Notes: generated by a model from the letters alone, not told the origin. Positions 33,075 to 45,159 are shown, numbered from the stretch's first letter. The stretch is 64,000 nucleotides of DNA from Dastarcus helophoroides (GCA_028583605.1 CM053327.1:36526126-36590125); one strand, 5' to 3'. Numbers and translations are program-made.

Positions 33075-34290
33075 TTGGTATAGTCAAGTATCACTGACGC
33101 AGTCAAATGATGTTATACAGCTATCAGTCCAGTTTCTGGATATGATCCAAGTTTGGGAGCATCTGGAATAGTTTTCGGGGATACTTTGGAGCCTATTCAC
33201 TATTTCCTGTGGCAAGGAAGACATATGTTAATTTTCGTCGAAATTGATTCAGTAATTGGGCCGTGATTAGCCAAAAAACAGACAGGTAGACAAAGACACT
33301 TTGTCATTTTATGAGTTAGCATATTTTAGTATCAATGACGCAGTCAAATGATGTCATAGAGCTCTATCAGTCCAGTTTCTGGATATGATCCGAGTTTGGG
33401 AGCATCTGTAATAGTTTTCAGGGATACTTTGGAGCCTATTCACTATTTCCTGTGGCAAGGAACACATATGTTAATTTTCGTCGAAATTGATTCAGTAATT
33501 GGGCCGTGATTAGCCAAAAAACAGACAGGCAGATAAAGACACTTTGTCATTTTATGAATTAGTATAGTCCAGTATCAATGACGCAGTCAAATGATGTCAT
33601 AGAGCTCTATCAGTCCAGTTTCTGGATATGATCCAAGTTTGGGAGCATCTGGAATAGTTTTCGGGGATACTTTGGAGCCTATTCACTATTTCCTGTGGCA
33701 AGGAACACATATGTTAATTTTCGTCGAAATTGATTCAGTAATTGGGCCGTGATTAGCCAAAAAACAGACAGGCAGACAAAGACACTTTGTCATTTTATGA
33801 GTTAGTATAGTCCAGTGTCAATGACGCAGTCAAATGATGTCATAGAGCTCTATCAGTCCAGTTTCTGGATATGATTCGAATTTGGGAGCATCTGGAATAG
33901 TTTTCGGGGATACTTTGGAGCCTATTAACTATGTCCTATGGCAAGGAACACATGTGTTAATTTTCGTCGAAATTGATTCAGTAATTGGGCCGAGAAAAGC
34001 CAAAAAACCGACAGGCAGACAAAGACACTTTGTCATTTTATGAGTTAGTATAGTCAAGTAGCAATGACGCAGGCAAATGATATCATAGAGCTCTATCACT
34101 CCAGTTTCTGGATATGATGAAAAATTTGGAAATTTTTGGAATGGTTTTCGGGGATACTTTGCAGCCTATTAACTCTTGCAAGGAGCACATGTGTCAATTT
34201 TCGTCGAAATAGATTCAGTAATTGGGTCGTGAGAAGCCAAAAAGCAGACAGGCAGACAAAGACACTTTCGCATTTTATGAGTTAGTATTT
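33075..34290 (+). repeat. 243-bp satellite made of an RTE-like 3' tail, five units
   Basis: TGACGCAG lies at 33095, 33336, 33579, 33822 and 34065 (spacing 241, 243, 243, 243). Each unit ends GGGCCGTGATTAGCC, then ACAGACAGGCAGACAAAGAC, then TTTGTCATTTTATGAGTTAG, which mirrors the retroposon tail at 31700-31805, and begins with GATATGATCCAAGTTTGGG-like sequence. The array looks like a tandemly amplified 3' end of an RTE-type element. The last unit is the most diverged. Confidence 0.9.
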
Positions 34291-35085
34291 CGTACTACAC
34301 TTCGTACTACAAAAATTGTTGTAGTATTAGGATGTGAAATCATTTCAATCTGTCAATTAGCCATTAATTTTTCTTTGTAACGAAAATGAAGAAAAAATCG
34401 AAAGTAGGAGATGTCACGAATGTGCCAACTGGTGACTGTTTTAAAGCGTTCTTTTCGAAGCGACGTGACGCACTTAGGCTAATGGTGCACATTTGACCGG
34501 CAAAAAGGCCGATTACAAGGTAAATAGTTCATAGTCGCAACATCGGCACAAGAGTGGAAAGCGAAAGACGCGTGGGAATTATTTGCGGTAGCCGGAGCCA
34601 TCGGTTGGTTAAGTAGATAATAAATTACCTCACATTAGATTTCAATGACGTTTCGGATAAGCTGCAAGAAGATGTTTTCGTGAGGTAGCTAATTGAAATA
34701 CCGCCGGTACTGTTACATGAACTGCATTATTACAATTTAAAGTATCACACGGTTTACTAGTTCACTAAACAAATTCCAGGTTGGCCTTGATGGCTGTCGC
34801 TTTTTGCACTTAACTACCTAACTGTTCCAAAATTATTATGACTCTCAGTCGCCGCTGTGAGCGTTAATTAAAACCAACCAATTTACATATATTTATTATT
34901 ATTATCAAGTTCATTTATCTGGAACTGCCCAATCTACGGACGATTTCATCACCCAATTAAATTGACGATTCGGGGGCTTCTGGTTTTCGAAAGTACTAAA
35001 GACATGCAAAGAGGACTTAATACTCTCGTCTTTAAACGGTTTTGACTTTATCTAATTTAAATGTTCGCTGGTTGTCAATGTCTGA
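34291..35085. other. Unique sequence, no gene seen
   Basis: About 800 bases of complex sequence, including ATTAATTTTTCTTTGTAACG and several ATTAAT/TTAATTA cores. Open frames at 35032-35241 belong to the neighbouring foldback fragment on both strands and are not coding. Confidence 0.35.
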
Positions 35086-35326
35086 CTCTAATGCATCGAA
35101 ACTGGTATTTGGTTTCCAAACTTCGAATGTAACAATGTTCAAACCTATTGGTCTGTGCATTAGAATCCTTGTCTTATGGGAACTTTTCCTAGAGAGCAAC
35201 CGCTTCGCTAAGTGGCAGTGTTTCAACTGTTGGTAGTTCATCTACCTAAGATTCACTATACACGCCGCCTGGAGGGCTGCATGAATTTGTAGTCTAGGTT
35301 GCATTCTACTTGCATACGTTCCCCCG
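35086..35326 (+). mobile_element. Foldback element copy 2 (right half only)
   Basis: From CGAAACTGGTATTTGGTTTC to GGTTGCATTCTACTTGCAT this matches 24044-24259 closely (shared GTTCAAACCTATTGGTCTGT, GAGAGCAACCGCTTCGCTA, CTGGAGGGCTGCATGAATTT). The left arm and loop are missing, so it cannot fold like copy 1. Confidence 0.75.
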
Positions 35327-35720
35327 CCTATACCTTACATGAGATTTGTAAGTTTGACATTAAAAATCTCGGTTTCGGCACCGGGACGGATGTTTTAACT
35401 TTGCAGATGCATGGGCACCGCTGTTAGTAATGTCTGATAAATTTAAAGAAAATCTGTAGAAAATCAATTAACGGATGAACTCTTAATCAACCGATCTGAT
35501 GGGACTACTTAATTATTTGCATGTTTTCATATTCCATGTATGTCGATGTTTTGTAACAAAACAATGTCGCAGCTGTCGTAGTATCTAGCGGTGCCTTGCA
35601 CGCTGATAAGATGATTCAAGTAATTAAACTACGGTCTGAAACCTGTGTTTATCTCGAACTTTTATCTTATTTGTGTAAGAAGTATTTTGCAAACACTCGA
35701 GTCTGCAAAATATTATCTTA
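35327..35720. other. Unique sequence before the outer hAT element
   Basis: About 390 bases of complex sequence with no recognised feature. Confidence 0.4.
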
Positions 35721-36040
35721 ACTGCAACTAGAGAATTCGATCCCGGTCTTTATTACTAATCCCGGGATTTCGGGGCTATATTTGGTCAATCCCGGGATCC
35801 CGGGATTATTTCGGTATTGAGAGTTACGAATAAAAGAGAAGAAAATTTTATAGAAGTTAGCTTTTTAATTAACAAATCAAAATTTAGACAGCAATCAGCG
35901 TAATCAAAATTTAGACAAAAATCAATGCATTTTCCTCACTCTTCTAACTAATCAAACCAACTAGACTTTTAAAATCGTTCACTGTTTATGTCATAATTAG
36001 AGCCCGGAAGTTATCGCATTTGCCACTTAATGCCATATTT

Positions 36041-36529
36041 GCCATTTTTAACAATTTTAGGGTTATTTTGCCATATTTGGTGTTATTGCCATGTTTTTGC
36101 CTTATGTTCAGAAAAAGAAAGACATAAATAAAGATTTAAATTGCATTAATTAAAATTTTATAATAATTATAATTCATAACTGATCTTTATTTGATTAATG
36201 AGTATTTAATATCTGTTCCATTAACCACTGTGTAGGCAGAATTTGCTTCAGGGGGAGGATCTTGAAAGACCGATGAACAAAAAAGCCATTTTTAACAATT
36301 TTAGGGTTATCTTCCCATATTTGGTGTTCCTGCCATGTTTTTGCCTTATGTTCAGAAAAAGAAAGACATAAAAAATAGATTTAAATTGCATCAATTAAAA
36401 TTTTATAATAATTATAATTCATAACTGATCTTTATTTGATTAATGAGTATTTAATATCTCGTCCATTAACCACTGTGTAGGCAGAATTTGCTTCAGGGGG
36501 AGGATCTTGAAAGATCGATGAACAAAAAA
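36041..36529 (+). repeat. Two tandem copies of a 244-bp unit
   Basis: 36041-36284 and 36285-36529 are near-identical, each running from GCCATTTTTAACAATTTTAG through CCATGTTTTTGCCTTATG to GCTTCAGGGGGAGGATCTTG. The copies differ by a handful of bases, so the duplication is recent compared with the surrounding sequence. Confidence 0.9.
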
Positions 36530-36599
36530 GACATAATTTGTAAAAAACCTTTCAGTTGAGTATTTCTAAACCTTTAACTACATTATATTTTTATTTAAT

Positions 36600-38754
36600 T
36601 ACATGAACTGAGGGCAGAAATTTCGAAAAATAGCTAATCAGTTAGAAAATCGATTTTGAAATAGAAATCGAAACTTTCCGAATATTTAAAAAAATTTCGA
36701 AATTTTAAAAACAAATATTCAAAATTTTCAAACGTAAAATTTTGTAAAAAAGACAGCATTTGAAAAAAAAGCAAATTCCAAAAATCAGAATTTTTACCTT
36801 ATTCAAATTTTGACAATCTTGAAATTTACATGAAGTTTTTCTCAGAATTGTTAACTTTATATTAAAATTTCGATACAATTTTGGAAAAATAAACGAATTT
36901 TAAGAAGGTGTTATTTAGAGAAAAAATCTAATTTCGAGTTCAAATTTCCATAAACCTAATTTTGAAGTACAAGTCAAAATTTCGAAAATTAGACGAATTA
37001 TGCAAACCAAGCTAAAACTCCCAAAAGAACTCAAATTTCAAGCAAATTTTCAGAAAAAGCTAAATACTAATGAAAATAATTTGAAAAAATTAACGATTTT
37101 TGAAAAATACAGTCGAAATTTAGAAAAAAAAGGTGATATTTTCAAGAAGAAAACCAGTTTTGGGAAAAAAAATTAAGAAATCAAAATTAAACTAAGAAAT
37201 TAATATTTCGGAAAGATCGAAAAACCTCAAAAATTCGGAAAATATCAAAATTTCTAAAAGTCAAATTTTGTGAAAATGAGGTTGTAATTTCATACAATAT
37301 TCTTTCTCGGAAAAAATCGAAATTTCAGAAACATCAAATTTTGAAATTACAATTTGAAATCTCGTGAATAATGCCAATCCTGGTACAGGAGCTGAAATTT
37401 CTAGAAAGTCAAATTTAAAAAGGTCAAACTTTTCAGAAAAAAAAACATACATCAGGGAAAATGGAGAAATTTTGAAATGAGACGAAATTTTGAAAAGGGG
37501 CGAATTTTGGAAGAAAATTCAAAAAAGTATAATTTTGGGAATAAAGTCGAAATTTATAGAAATACGTTTTTTTAGAAAAAGGCGAATTTCGGGAAAAAGA
37601 CTTATTTTACGAGAAGATTGTTCGAGGGAAACCTAAATGTGGAATTGGTGTCAAAAATTTGAATCTTATGAAATCAGTAAAAATTTCTGATAAGTCAAAT
37701 TCGAAAAAAGTTTGAACCTTCAGAAGAAGCCCAATATTGAAAATATAACGGAATTTCGAGGAGAAATCGAAATACACAAAAAAAGACAAAACTTCGAAAA
37801 AAGGTCACCTTTTTCAGAAAAAAATTATTAAAAGTAATTAAGAAAAAAAAACATCGATTTAAGTCGAAAAAAGGACGCATTTTGAAAAAATAGTCAAAAT
37901 TTCGAAGAAAAGTAACATGTCAAAGTAAATTTTGTCAATTTTTTTGAAAATTATTTAAGAGTGTAAATAAAATTGTTTGCAATTTATATCTTTTCAGAAA
38001 AATTCATTTTTATGTTTTCAGAAAAATTCATTTTTGAAAAATATGAAAGTTCTTAAACAAATACAGTTCGCAAAATTTTGACAAAAAGACAAACTTTGAT
38101 AAGTAAGTTGAAATTTGAGGAAAGTTCTGTTAAAAAAAATCAAAATTTTCAGAAAAAAAGATTATTTGAAAATAAAAACAACGAATTTTGAGACAAAAAT
38201 TGAACATTATAGGAAAATCAGATTTTTCAAAGAAAAATCCAAAAATATCACAATTTCGAAAACGACAAATATAAAGAAAGAGAGAAATTTTGGGACAAAA
38301 TGAGTCTAAGGGAAAAATTCAAAATTTTAAAGAAAAAACAAACTTCAAGAAAATACTAAGGTTTCTAAATGTGGAATGAAATAAAAATCAAAATTTCACG
38401 AAGAAGGCAAAAAAATACTGAAAATTTCCAAAGAGTCAGGTTCTAAGAGCAGAGTGTTAATAAATGCAACGGAATTTAAAAAAAAAAATCAATATTTCGA
38501 GGAAAAGCTCGACATTATAAGAAAAATACCTAAAACTGAAAAGAAATCCAGAATTTTTCACAAAAAGTCAAATTTTAATACAAAGAAGTCGAATTTTGCG
38601 AATAAAGTCAAAATTTGGAAAAAAAGACCAATAATTAAAAAAAACTCGAAATTTGGGAAAAGAGCTTTTGATGAAAAAGTCAAAATGGAATTGAAATTTT
38701 TCAGAGAATGTCTGATTTTTAGGAAAATTTGAGAATAAATTTGAACTTTTCATA
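36600..38754. repeat. A-rich degenerate AATTTCGA-type filler
   Basis: Words such as GTCGAAATTT, TTTTGAAAAA and CAAAATTTCGA recur irregularly. It is the strand-reversed counterpart of the T-rich filler at 24.3-31.4 kb. Open frames at 37261-37880 and 38115-38762 overlap on both strands and are compositional. Confidence 0.6.
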
Positions 38755-40885
38755 AAAAGCAATGTTTGCCTTTTTACAGAACCTTCAAAAATTATTTTTC
38801 AAAATCTCCCAATCAATATTTTTTTCAAATCTTTGTGTCTTTATCACAATGTCGACCAAATTTAAAAAAAACTCACATTTTGGTTAATAAGGCGAAAGTT
38901 GCAGAAATTAGAATTATCAAAAGAGTCGAAATTTTCACAAAAAAACCAATTTTAAGAGATGGCGAAAATTTGAAAAAGAACTAACGAATTTAAAGATAAA
39001 AATTCAAAATTTTGAGGAAAAAAGACGTCTTAGAAATACATTTGAAATTAAAAAAAAAACGAATTTTTTAAAAGAAGTCTAAATTTGGAGAAAAATGTTG
39101 AAATTTAAAGGCAAAAATTAAAGGATCAGCTGAAAATATTCCGGAAAGTTAGATTCTAAAATAATCGAAACTTACAGAAGAAGTCCTAGAAAAAAATTGA
39201 ATTTTAGAAAGAAATTGAAATTTTAATTTGAAAAAAGTCGAATTTTGCGAATAGAATTATAATTTTGGAAGGAAAGTCGAATTTTGACAAAAGTAATCCT
39301 TTCGAAAAAAAAGGGAATTTGGAGGAAAAATTTGCCATTTCGACACAGAATGGAAATTTCGCAGAGAAAACCAAATCTGAGAATAAAGTTTAAATTTTTT
39401 GAAAGAAAATTTTCTCGCAGGTTATATTTTTTATAAAAATGCTACATATTTCCAAAACTCGAAATCTGGAAATAAATATTTCTTAAAGATTTTTACTTTT
39501 TTATCAAAAGATCGCCCAAATGGGAAAAAAAGCTGAGGAAATCTGAGGAAAGTTGTATTTTAAAAATAGTCGAAATTTTCAGAAATATCTGAATTTTGAA
39601 AAACGACGAAATTTCGAAATTTTAAAATAAAAATTCGAAAATTTGAGAAAGTTAGATTTTAAGGGAAAAAATCGAATTCCAGAAATATATTGTTTTTAAA
39701 ATTTTTTTGGTTTCAGGGGACAAGATTTGTATTTTAATTTTTGAAGATAACCAAGGACCAGTTCGTTCCACAAAAAAATATACATAAAATTAAAAAAATA
39801 ACGAATTTGTTGGAAAAAAAGCAATTTTTGCCTTTTTACAGAACTTCCAAAAATTATCTTTCAAAATCTCCCAATCAAATTTTTTTTCCAAATCTTTGTC
39901 TCTTTTATCAAAATATCGACCAACTTTTAAATAATATCACATTTTGGTTAATAAGGCGAAAGTTGCAGAAATTAGAATTATCAAGAGTCGAAATTTTCAC
40001 AAAAAAAAAAACAAATTTCGAGAGATGGCGATAATTTAAAAAAGAACTGACGAATTGAAGGATAAAAATTCAAAATTTTGAGGAAAAAAGACGTTTTAGG
40101 AATAAATTTGAAATTAAAAAAAAAAACGAATTTTTTAAAAGAAGTCTAAATTTCGAGAAAAATGTCGAAATTTGAAGGCAAAAATTAAAGGATCAGCTGA
40201 AAATATTCCGGAAAGTTAGATTCTAAAATAATCGAAACTTACAGAAGAAGTCCGAGAAAAAGAATGAATTTTAGAAAGAAATTGAAATTTTAATTTGAAA
40301 AAAGTCGAATTCTGCGAATAGAATTATAATCTTGGAAGAAAAGACGAATTTTGACAAAAGTAATCCTTTCGAAAAAAGGCGAATTTGGAGGAAAAATTTG
40401 CCATTTTGACATAGATTGGAAATTCGCAGAGAAAGCCAAATTTGAGAATAAAGTTTAAATTTTTTGAAAGAAAATTTTCTCGCAGGTCATATTTTTTATA
40501 AAAATGCAACATATTTCCAAAACTCGAAATCTGTAACTAAATATTTCTTAAAGATTTTTACTTTTTTATCAAAAAATCGACCAAATTTGAAAAAAAAGCT
40601 AAATTTTAAAAAATCTGAGGAAATTCGTATTTTAAAAATAGTCGAAATTTTCAGAAATATCTGAATTTTGAGAAACGGCGAAATTTCGAACAAAAAACGA
40701 CAAATTTTAAAATAAAAATTCGAAAATTCGAGAAAGTCAGATTTTAAGGAAAAAAATCGAATTTCAAGAATATGTTGTTTTTTAAATTTTTTTGGTTTCA
40801 GGGGATAAGATTTGTATTTCAATTTTTGAAGACAACCAAGAACCACAAAAAAAATATACATGAAATTAAAAAAATAACGAATTTG
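38755..40885 (+). repeat. Two tandem copies of a ~1.07-kb unit
   Basis: TTTGCCTTTTTACAGAAC occurs at 38765 and 39827, and AACGAATTTGTTG at 39800 and 40875, giving a period of about 1062-1075 bp. Each copy carries, near its end, a relic of the 160-bp repeat family (TTTGGTTTCAGGGGACAAGA at 39709 and TTTGGTTTCAGGGGATAAGA at 40792, then TTTGTATTTYAATTTTTGAA). Frames inside (38766-38984, 39741-40034) are copies of one another and not genes. Confidence 0.85.
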
Positions 40886-41101
40886 TTGAAAAAAATCGAA
40901 ACCTTGAGGAAAAAACGAATTTTGAAATACAAAAATAACATTGCTATGAAAGAAAGGTCTTTTTCCATATATGTGTAAACCTATAATAATAAAAATTTAT
41001 AAATGTCATTTTATACGTTTTTACTGCCATTTTCGCCAATTTTATTTCCCATTTATGACGCCAAAACTTTATTTTTTTACTGCCACAACTTCTGGGCTCT
41101 A

Positions 41102-41252
41102 TGTTTTTTTCAATTTATTTAACATTTCTTCGGCCCAGTTTGGAAATATTTAAATTTTTATGGTTTGTTGACAATTTTATAAACAGTTTTTGAAATGCGA
41201 CTACGTGATATTCAAATTTATTGAAAACGTCACTTCATGACAGTTTACAAAT
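41102..41252 (+). mobile_element. Foldback/MITE family 2, truncated copy
   Basis: The piece with TTTTTTTCAATTTATTTAAC, ATTTCTTCGGCCCAGTTTGG and GCGACTACGTGATATTC is shared with 53408-53692 and 61724-61927. Here the outer 37 bases of the left end and the right arm are missing. Confidence 0.65.
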
Positions 41253-41386
41253 TAAAAGGTTAGTTTATTTTACATAGAATAGGAATAATGAAAAATAGTA
41301 GACCAAAAATTAGATATGGAAAAAATAAAAATTTTGTTTTTTTGATAAATTAGGAAAATATAAAAAAATACATAAAAGAGGTTGCA

Positions 41387-41433
41387 GCACTGGACATCGA
41401 TGTTTCGCTCTCATTTGAGCTCGTCAGCAGTGC
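41387..41433 (-). ncRNA. Type-I hammerhead ribozyme, canonical core
   Basis: On the minus strand from 41433 to 41387: stem I GCACTG, core CTGACGA (CUGANGA), stem II GCTC with loop AAATGA and partner GAGC, GAA, stem III ACAT-CG-ATGT, C at the cleavage position (GUC, the preferred NUH), and CAGTGC closing stem I. All conserved catalytic-core positions are present and all three stems pair without mismatch. Beyond the inner stem I, GTT and AAC can pair across an asymmetric internal loop (AT against TGC), as expected for the loop-loop contact of natural type-I hammerheads. The very short stem III is typical of the motifs described in Penelope-like elements and animal retrozymes. It lies inside nested hAT element B, probably as a relic of an inserted Penelope-like element. 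Confidence 0.85.
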
Positions 41434-42085
41434 ATAACATGGAAGGGGAACAATGAGGAAGAAATACTTAAAAATGAAAAAATTTTAAAATATAAAAAAA
41501 ATAAAGAAATTTTAACATGAATAGACGTTTCATCATCAATTTACTGTGTTAAAAATTTACTGTGTAAAAAATTTAAATATTTGAAGAATAAATTCTGGGC
41601 TCTAGTTATAATTATTTTTTTTCAACATCTTAAACTTAGATGAATTGAAAAAACCTATCTATGGAAATAAACTTTGAAAATTAAGAAAATTCTCTTTTAA
41701 CATAAAGTGACAACTTTCATATAACTCCTCACAGTAGCTAACAAAAAGCAAAAAGTATTCACATTTCTGTTAAATATAAGGAAAACTAAGTTAATAGGAA
41801 CATTCTAATTTGAACTAGGAAAATATCTGAGAAATAACAACGCTTCCGTCACCAAACTTTTTATTTTAAAATAAAATAAAAAAGTTTTATTTCAAGCATG
41901 CATGGCATTCTCGGTGTGTTAATTTATGGTACTTGCTTCAAATAAAGCTTTGTATTTTATATTAAAAAGATAAGCTATGTACAGTGTAATGTCAATCCCG
42001 AAAAACGCGGCATAAAAAAAATTGAATCCCGAAAATTTGGGTGAATAGTTGTCGGGATCCCGGGATCAAATCCTCTAACCGCAAC

Positions 42086-42818
42086 ACTCCCACTTGATGG
42101 TTCTTTTCTGAAAATCTATGGCACAGTAGAACTTTTCGAATAATGACAGATTGAAATCAGTATTATGAGAGATCGACCGCGACCAAAGGGCAAATTTTTA
42201 TGCATTGACCATTCGATATGGATTAGAACTCCTAATTTACGCTACAACTATAAATGTTGATCTTTCAGACGTATTGCCGTCACTAGTAATAAGCATTCCA
42301 CATTTTATGTACGTGCTACAATGTAAAATTTAGCGCTAAACGTTCGAAGGTAATTTTAATTTCTTGAGCTGACCACCAGGATATTAAATCCCTATTTTAA
42401 GGTCAAACGCCGCTGAAAATCCGACAAGCAATTACAAAGATTAATGTTACGACTGAGAATAATTGGCAATAATGAGATGTATCCTAAATGTTCGCTGTCA
42501 GCGGGTTATTGCCAAACATTTTAATAACGGCGACCTGACTGCCCGGTTGTGTTGTCTACAATTTACTTATCTGTACCGAAGTACCGATATTTTTTATTCT
42601 AATTGGTGTAGAAACCGCCGGATCTCAAACCACCTACGGAGCAAGTAATTTGTAATTTTGGTGCATTCTAACGCGATGACCTATAAATATATAATCGGAA
42701 ATTGCGCTCACCGGACGTGGGAAAAGGCGACCAAGGCGACAACGGAACCAAGGCGACAACAGGAACCAAGCGTACCCTTGAACTTACCTAAAACAGAAAA
42801 CAGAATGATTAAATTACA
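42086..42818. other. Unique sequence between hAT elements
   Basis: About 730 bases of mostly complex sequence. At 42725-42775 there is a small run of GGCGACAACGGAACCAA-like repeats (two and a half copies). The 61-codon frame at 42463-42648 has no recognisable domain. Confidence 0.4.
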
Positions 42819-44549
42819 ATCAAAATCAGGCCCGTAACCAGGATTTTTTTCGGGGTGGGGGCTACGATTCTTCTGCTAAAACTACCTAGTCTTTGTTTGC
42901 GTCTAGGTTAGAGCTAAGAAGCCACGGTCCAATACTACTTTACTATTAATATTATTATTGTATACAAGTTTACTAAAATATAAAAAATACACTAAAACCA
43001 TTTCTAGAGTCCAACTCTTCTAACATTCTGACAAAGTAATTTAACAACAACGTTGCCTATTTATCTTAATTTAATTTCTAAATAAAAACGGATGTTTGGG
43101 TAAGATGATAAAATTACTCGAAAGGTATTCCTTAAAATTTATCTTTGAACTGTCTTCTATAACCTGCACTTGTGTATGAAAAATGCCTATAGAAAGTGCT
43201 CTATTTAAAGACACAGTTTGATGTCACCTGGAAAAAAATCTTCTTTTTTTTAAATTTTTTTTTAAGTTTCGATTAAATTCATAATTTTAACTTTTATCTC
43301 AAAGTTAAAGTTTGCACTCGAACATTTAGAATTTGGATATTCTTTCTAAATTATGGAAGATTAGATGTTTTTAAGTTCAAGTTTCCTCTTAGCGTCCAAT
43401 TCTTTTTCTAACTGGCAACAACTTCAATTCCTTCGTTTTTTATTTTGGGCAATTTCGGGAATTATTGTTGCTATCTCAATTTGCAACCTCGAAGTGCATT
43501 TGATTATTCCGAATTTCGAAAAAAAGTTGTTGCTATAAAGTTATTTATCGTTTTTTTTCTTGTAAGTTTTACCTTTAATCTCAAAATTTCGACCTTTTTT
43601 TATAAATTTTTAATTTGATTTAGATTTTTTGCTAAATGCGAAGTATGTTAATACTTTTACTTTCTTTTCTCAAAATTCAATGCTCAAAATCTTGGTATTT
43701 ACTTCAAACCCACAAATATTTTTTTAAACATCAATTCTTTCTAGAAACCTGAAAATTTCGCCAAAATTTTTGTGAAAAATGTCTGATATCGACATTCTGA
43801 ACTTAATCTTGGGTTTTTTGAATTTGGAATTTTAATTTGAAATGTCTAGATAAGTCTACATTTAGAGTGGACAAACTCGTTCTAGAAAAATTTAATTAGG
43901 ACCGTGGTTATACTTCAAAATAACCAGAATTCATTATTAAACATTTTCGAAAATATTAACATTTTTAAAAATTTTGAATTTCCGAACAAAATTACGATAT
44001 GTTAATTTTTAATGTGACCTGTTCGAACTCGAAATTTTTAGTTTTTTAAATTCGAAATTTTAGAAATAAGTTGACATTTAGAATTATTCTCTAAATCCGA
44101 AGAAAAAAGAAGCGATAATTTTTGGAAAAAAAAGGTTTAAAGCCAAAATTTTCTAAAAAAAAATCTCTCATTTCCAAAAGATAAAATCTATTAACAAAAA
44201 CTAATAACACGTGACATTTTGTCTTGCAACAAAATTTAAAAAATAAATTTTAATATTTCCTGAAACTTTTAGCGTTTTCTCAAAATGGCCAGGAGATTTT
44301 CTATAAATTCAATATCTAGAAAGAAAGTCAAAATATTTTGAAGAAGTCTGAACTTTGAATTAGTGCTAATATAAAAATGTTGAAAAATAAACTAAAGTCA
44401 TTAAGCTCATTTTTTTTTCAAAATTTCGACTTGAATCTTGACATTTTTAAACTCGTGGTAAAAAGTTGTAAAAATTTTATAAATAAAATTTTTCTAAAAA
44501 TATGAATTTAAAAGTGATTAAAGGTACAATAAGTTCTTAATTAAAGTTT

Positions 44550-44625
44550 TTTTGTGCGAAGAAATGTTAAAGAAATTGAAAAAAACATAATATTTCCGGT
44601 CAATAAGGGTCTACCATGAAGAATT
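44550..44625 (-). mobile_element. Foldback/MITE family 2, single arm
   Basis: GCGAAGAAATGTTAAAGAAA and AATATTTCCGGTCAATAAGG ending CTACCATGAAGAA match the right arm of the family-2 foldback at 61875-61927. On both sides lies TTCTTAATTAAAGTTT (44533 and 44624), but this word also belongs to a local tandem duplication (again at 44681), so it is not a safe target duplication. Confidence 0.6.
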
Positions 44626-45159
44626 CTTAATTAAAGTTTAAATTTGATAACTAAGATGAAAATGTGATTAAAAGTACAATAAATTCTTAATTAAAGTTGA
44701 AATTTGATAACTAAGATAGAAATTTCAATATTTTTTTCGAAATTTTCACTTCGAATTCGAATTTTGGAGAAAAAAGTCGAATTTGCATCGAAATCGTAAT
44801 CGAAATATAAACAAATCAACTTCATGACAAAAAATTTCGAAATTTTCTATAATAAAGTTAAAACTTTTTGAAAAATTTAAAAATTTCGAATTAAGCTGAT
44901 GGGTTAAAGTTATTAAAAAATTCCTAAATATTTCAACTTAAAAATGCTCAAGTTTACTGTAAAACTCGAAATTTATAAAAGAATGAATCGACATTTTAGA
45001 CATTTTTTTAAAGTTCAATCGCCATGTTAGAGAAATTATAGAAGAAATTCGTAAAAATAACTTATTAAAAAATGTCTTCCCAAAATAATGGCCAATACGA
45101 TATTTTGATTTTTTAGTAAAGGGCCTAACATTCAAAATTTTATTCAAAAACCGAATTTA

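Larger units (their letters stand above)
35998..41604. mobile_element. hAT-type element B, nested inside element A
   Basis: It starts TAGAGCCCGGAAGTT and its right end reads, in reverse complement, TAGAGCCCAGAATTT. Flanks are GTCATAAT (35990-35997) and GTTATAAT (41605-41612), a 7/8 match, again 8 bp. A second possible end with an even longer match, TAGAGCCCAGAAGTTGTGGC in reverse complement, lies at 41101, but the sequence beyond it (TGTTTTTT) does not match the left flank; it could be an internal duplicate of the terminus. The interior holds TTTGCCATTTTT-type subterminal words, a 244-bp duplication, A-rich AATTTCGA filler, a ~1.07-kb duplication and a hammerhead ribozyme. No transposase. Confidence 0.65.
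35729..42077. mobile_element. hAT-type element A (outer), non-autonomous, 6.35 kb
   Basis: The left end TAGAGAATTCGATCCCGG and the reverse complement of the right end, TAGAGGATTTGATCCCGG, match at 16 of 18 positions and fit the hAT terminal rule YARNG. The flanks are ACTGCAAC (35721-35728) and ACCGCAAC (42078-42085), a 7/8 match of the 8-bp target duplication expected for hAT. Both subterminal regions carry repeated CCCGGGAT or TCCCGAAA words (35750-35805; 41995-42065). There is no transposase frame: the interior is occupied by a second hAT (35998-41604). It must have been mobilised in trans or lost its gene. Confidence 0.75.

Noticed and set aside
41095..41101. Alternative right end of hAT element B at 41101
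   Set aside because: The terminal match is longer than at 41604, but the following eight bases do not resemble the left flank GTCATAAT, whereas those at 41605-41612 do.
44533..44639. 16-bp target duplication TTCTTAATTAAAGTTT around the foldback arm
   Set aside because: The same word occurs a third time at 44681 as part of a local tandem duplication, so it need not be caused by insertion.
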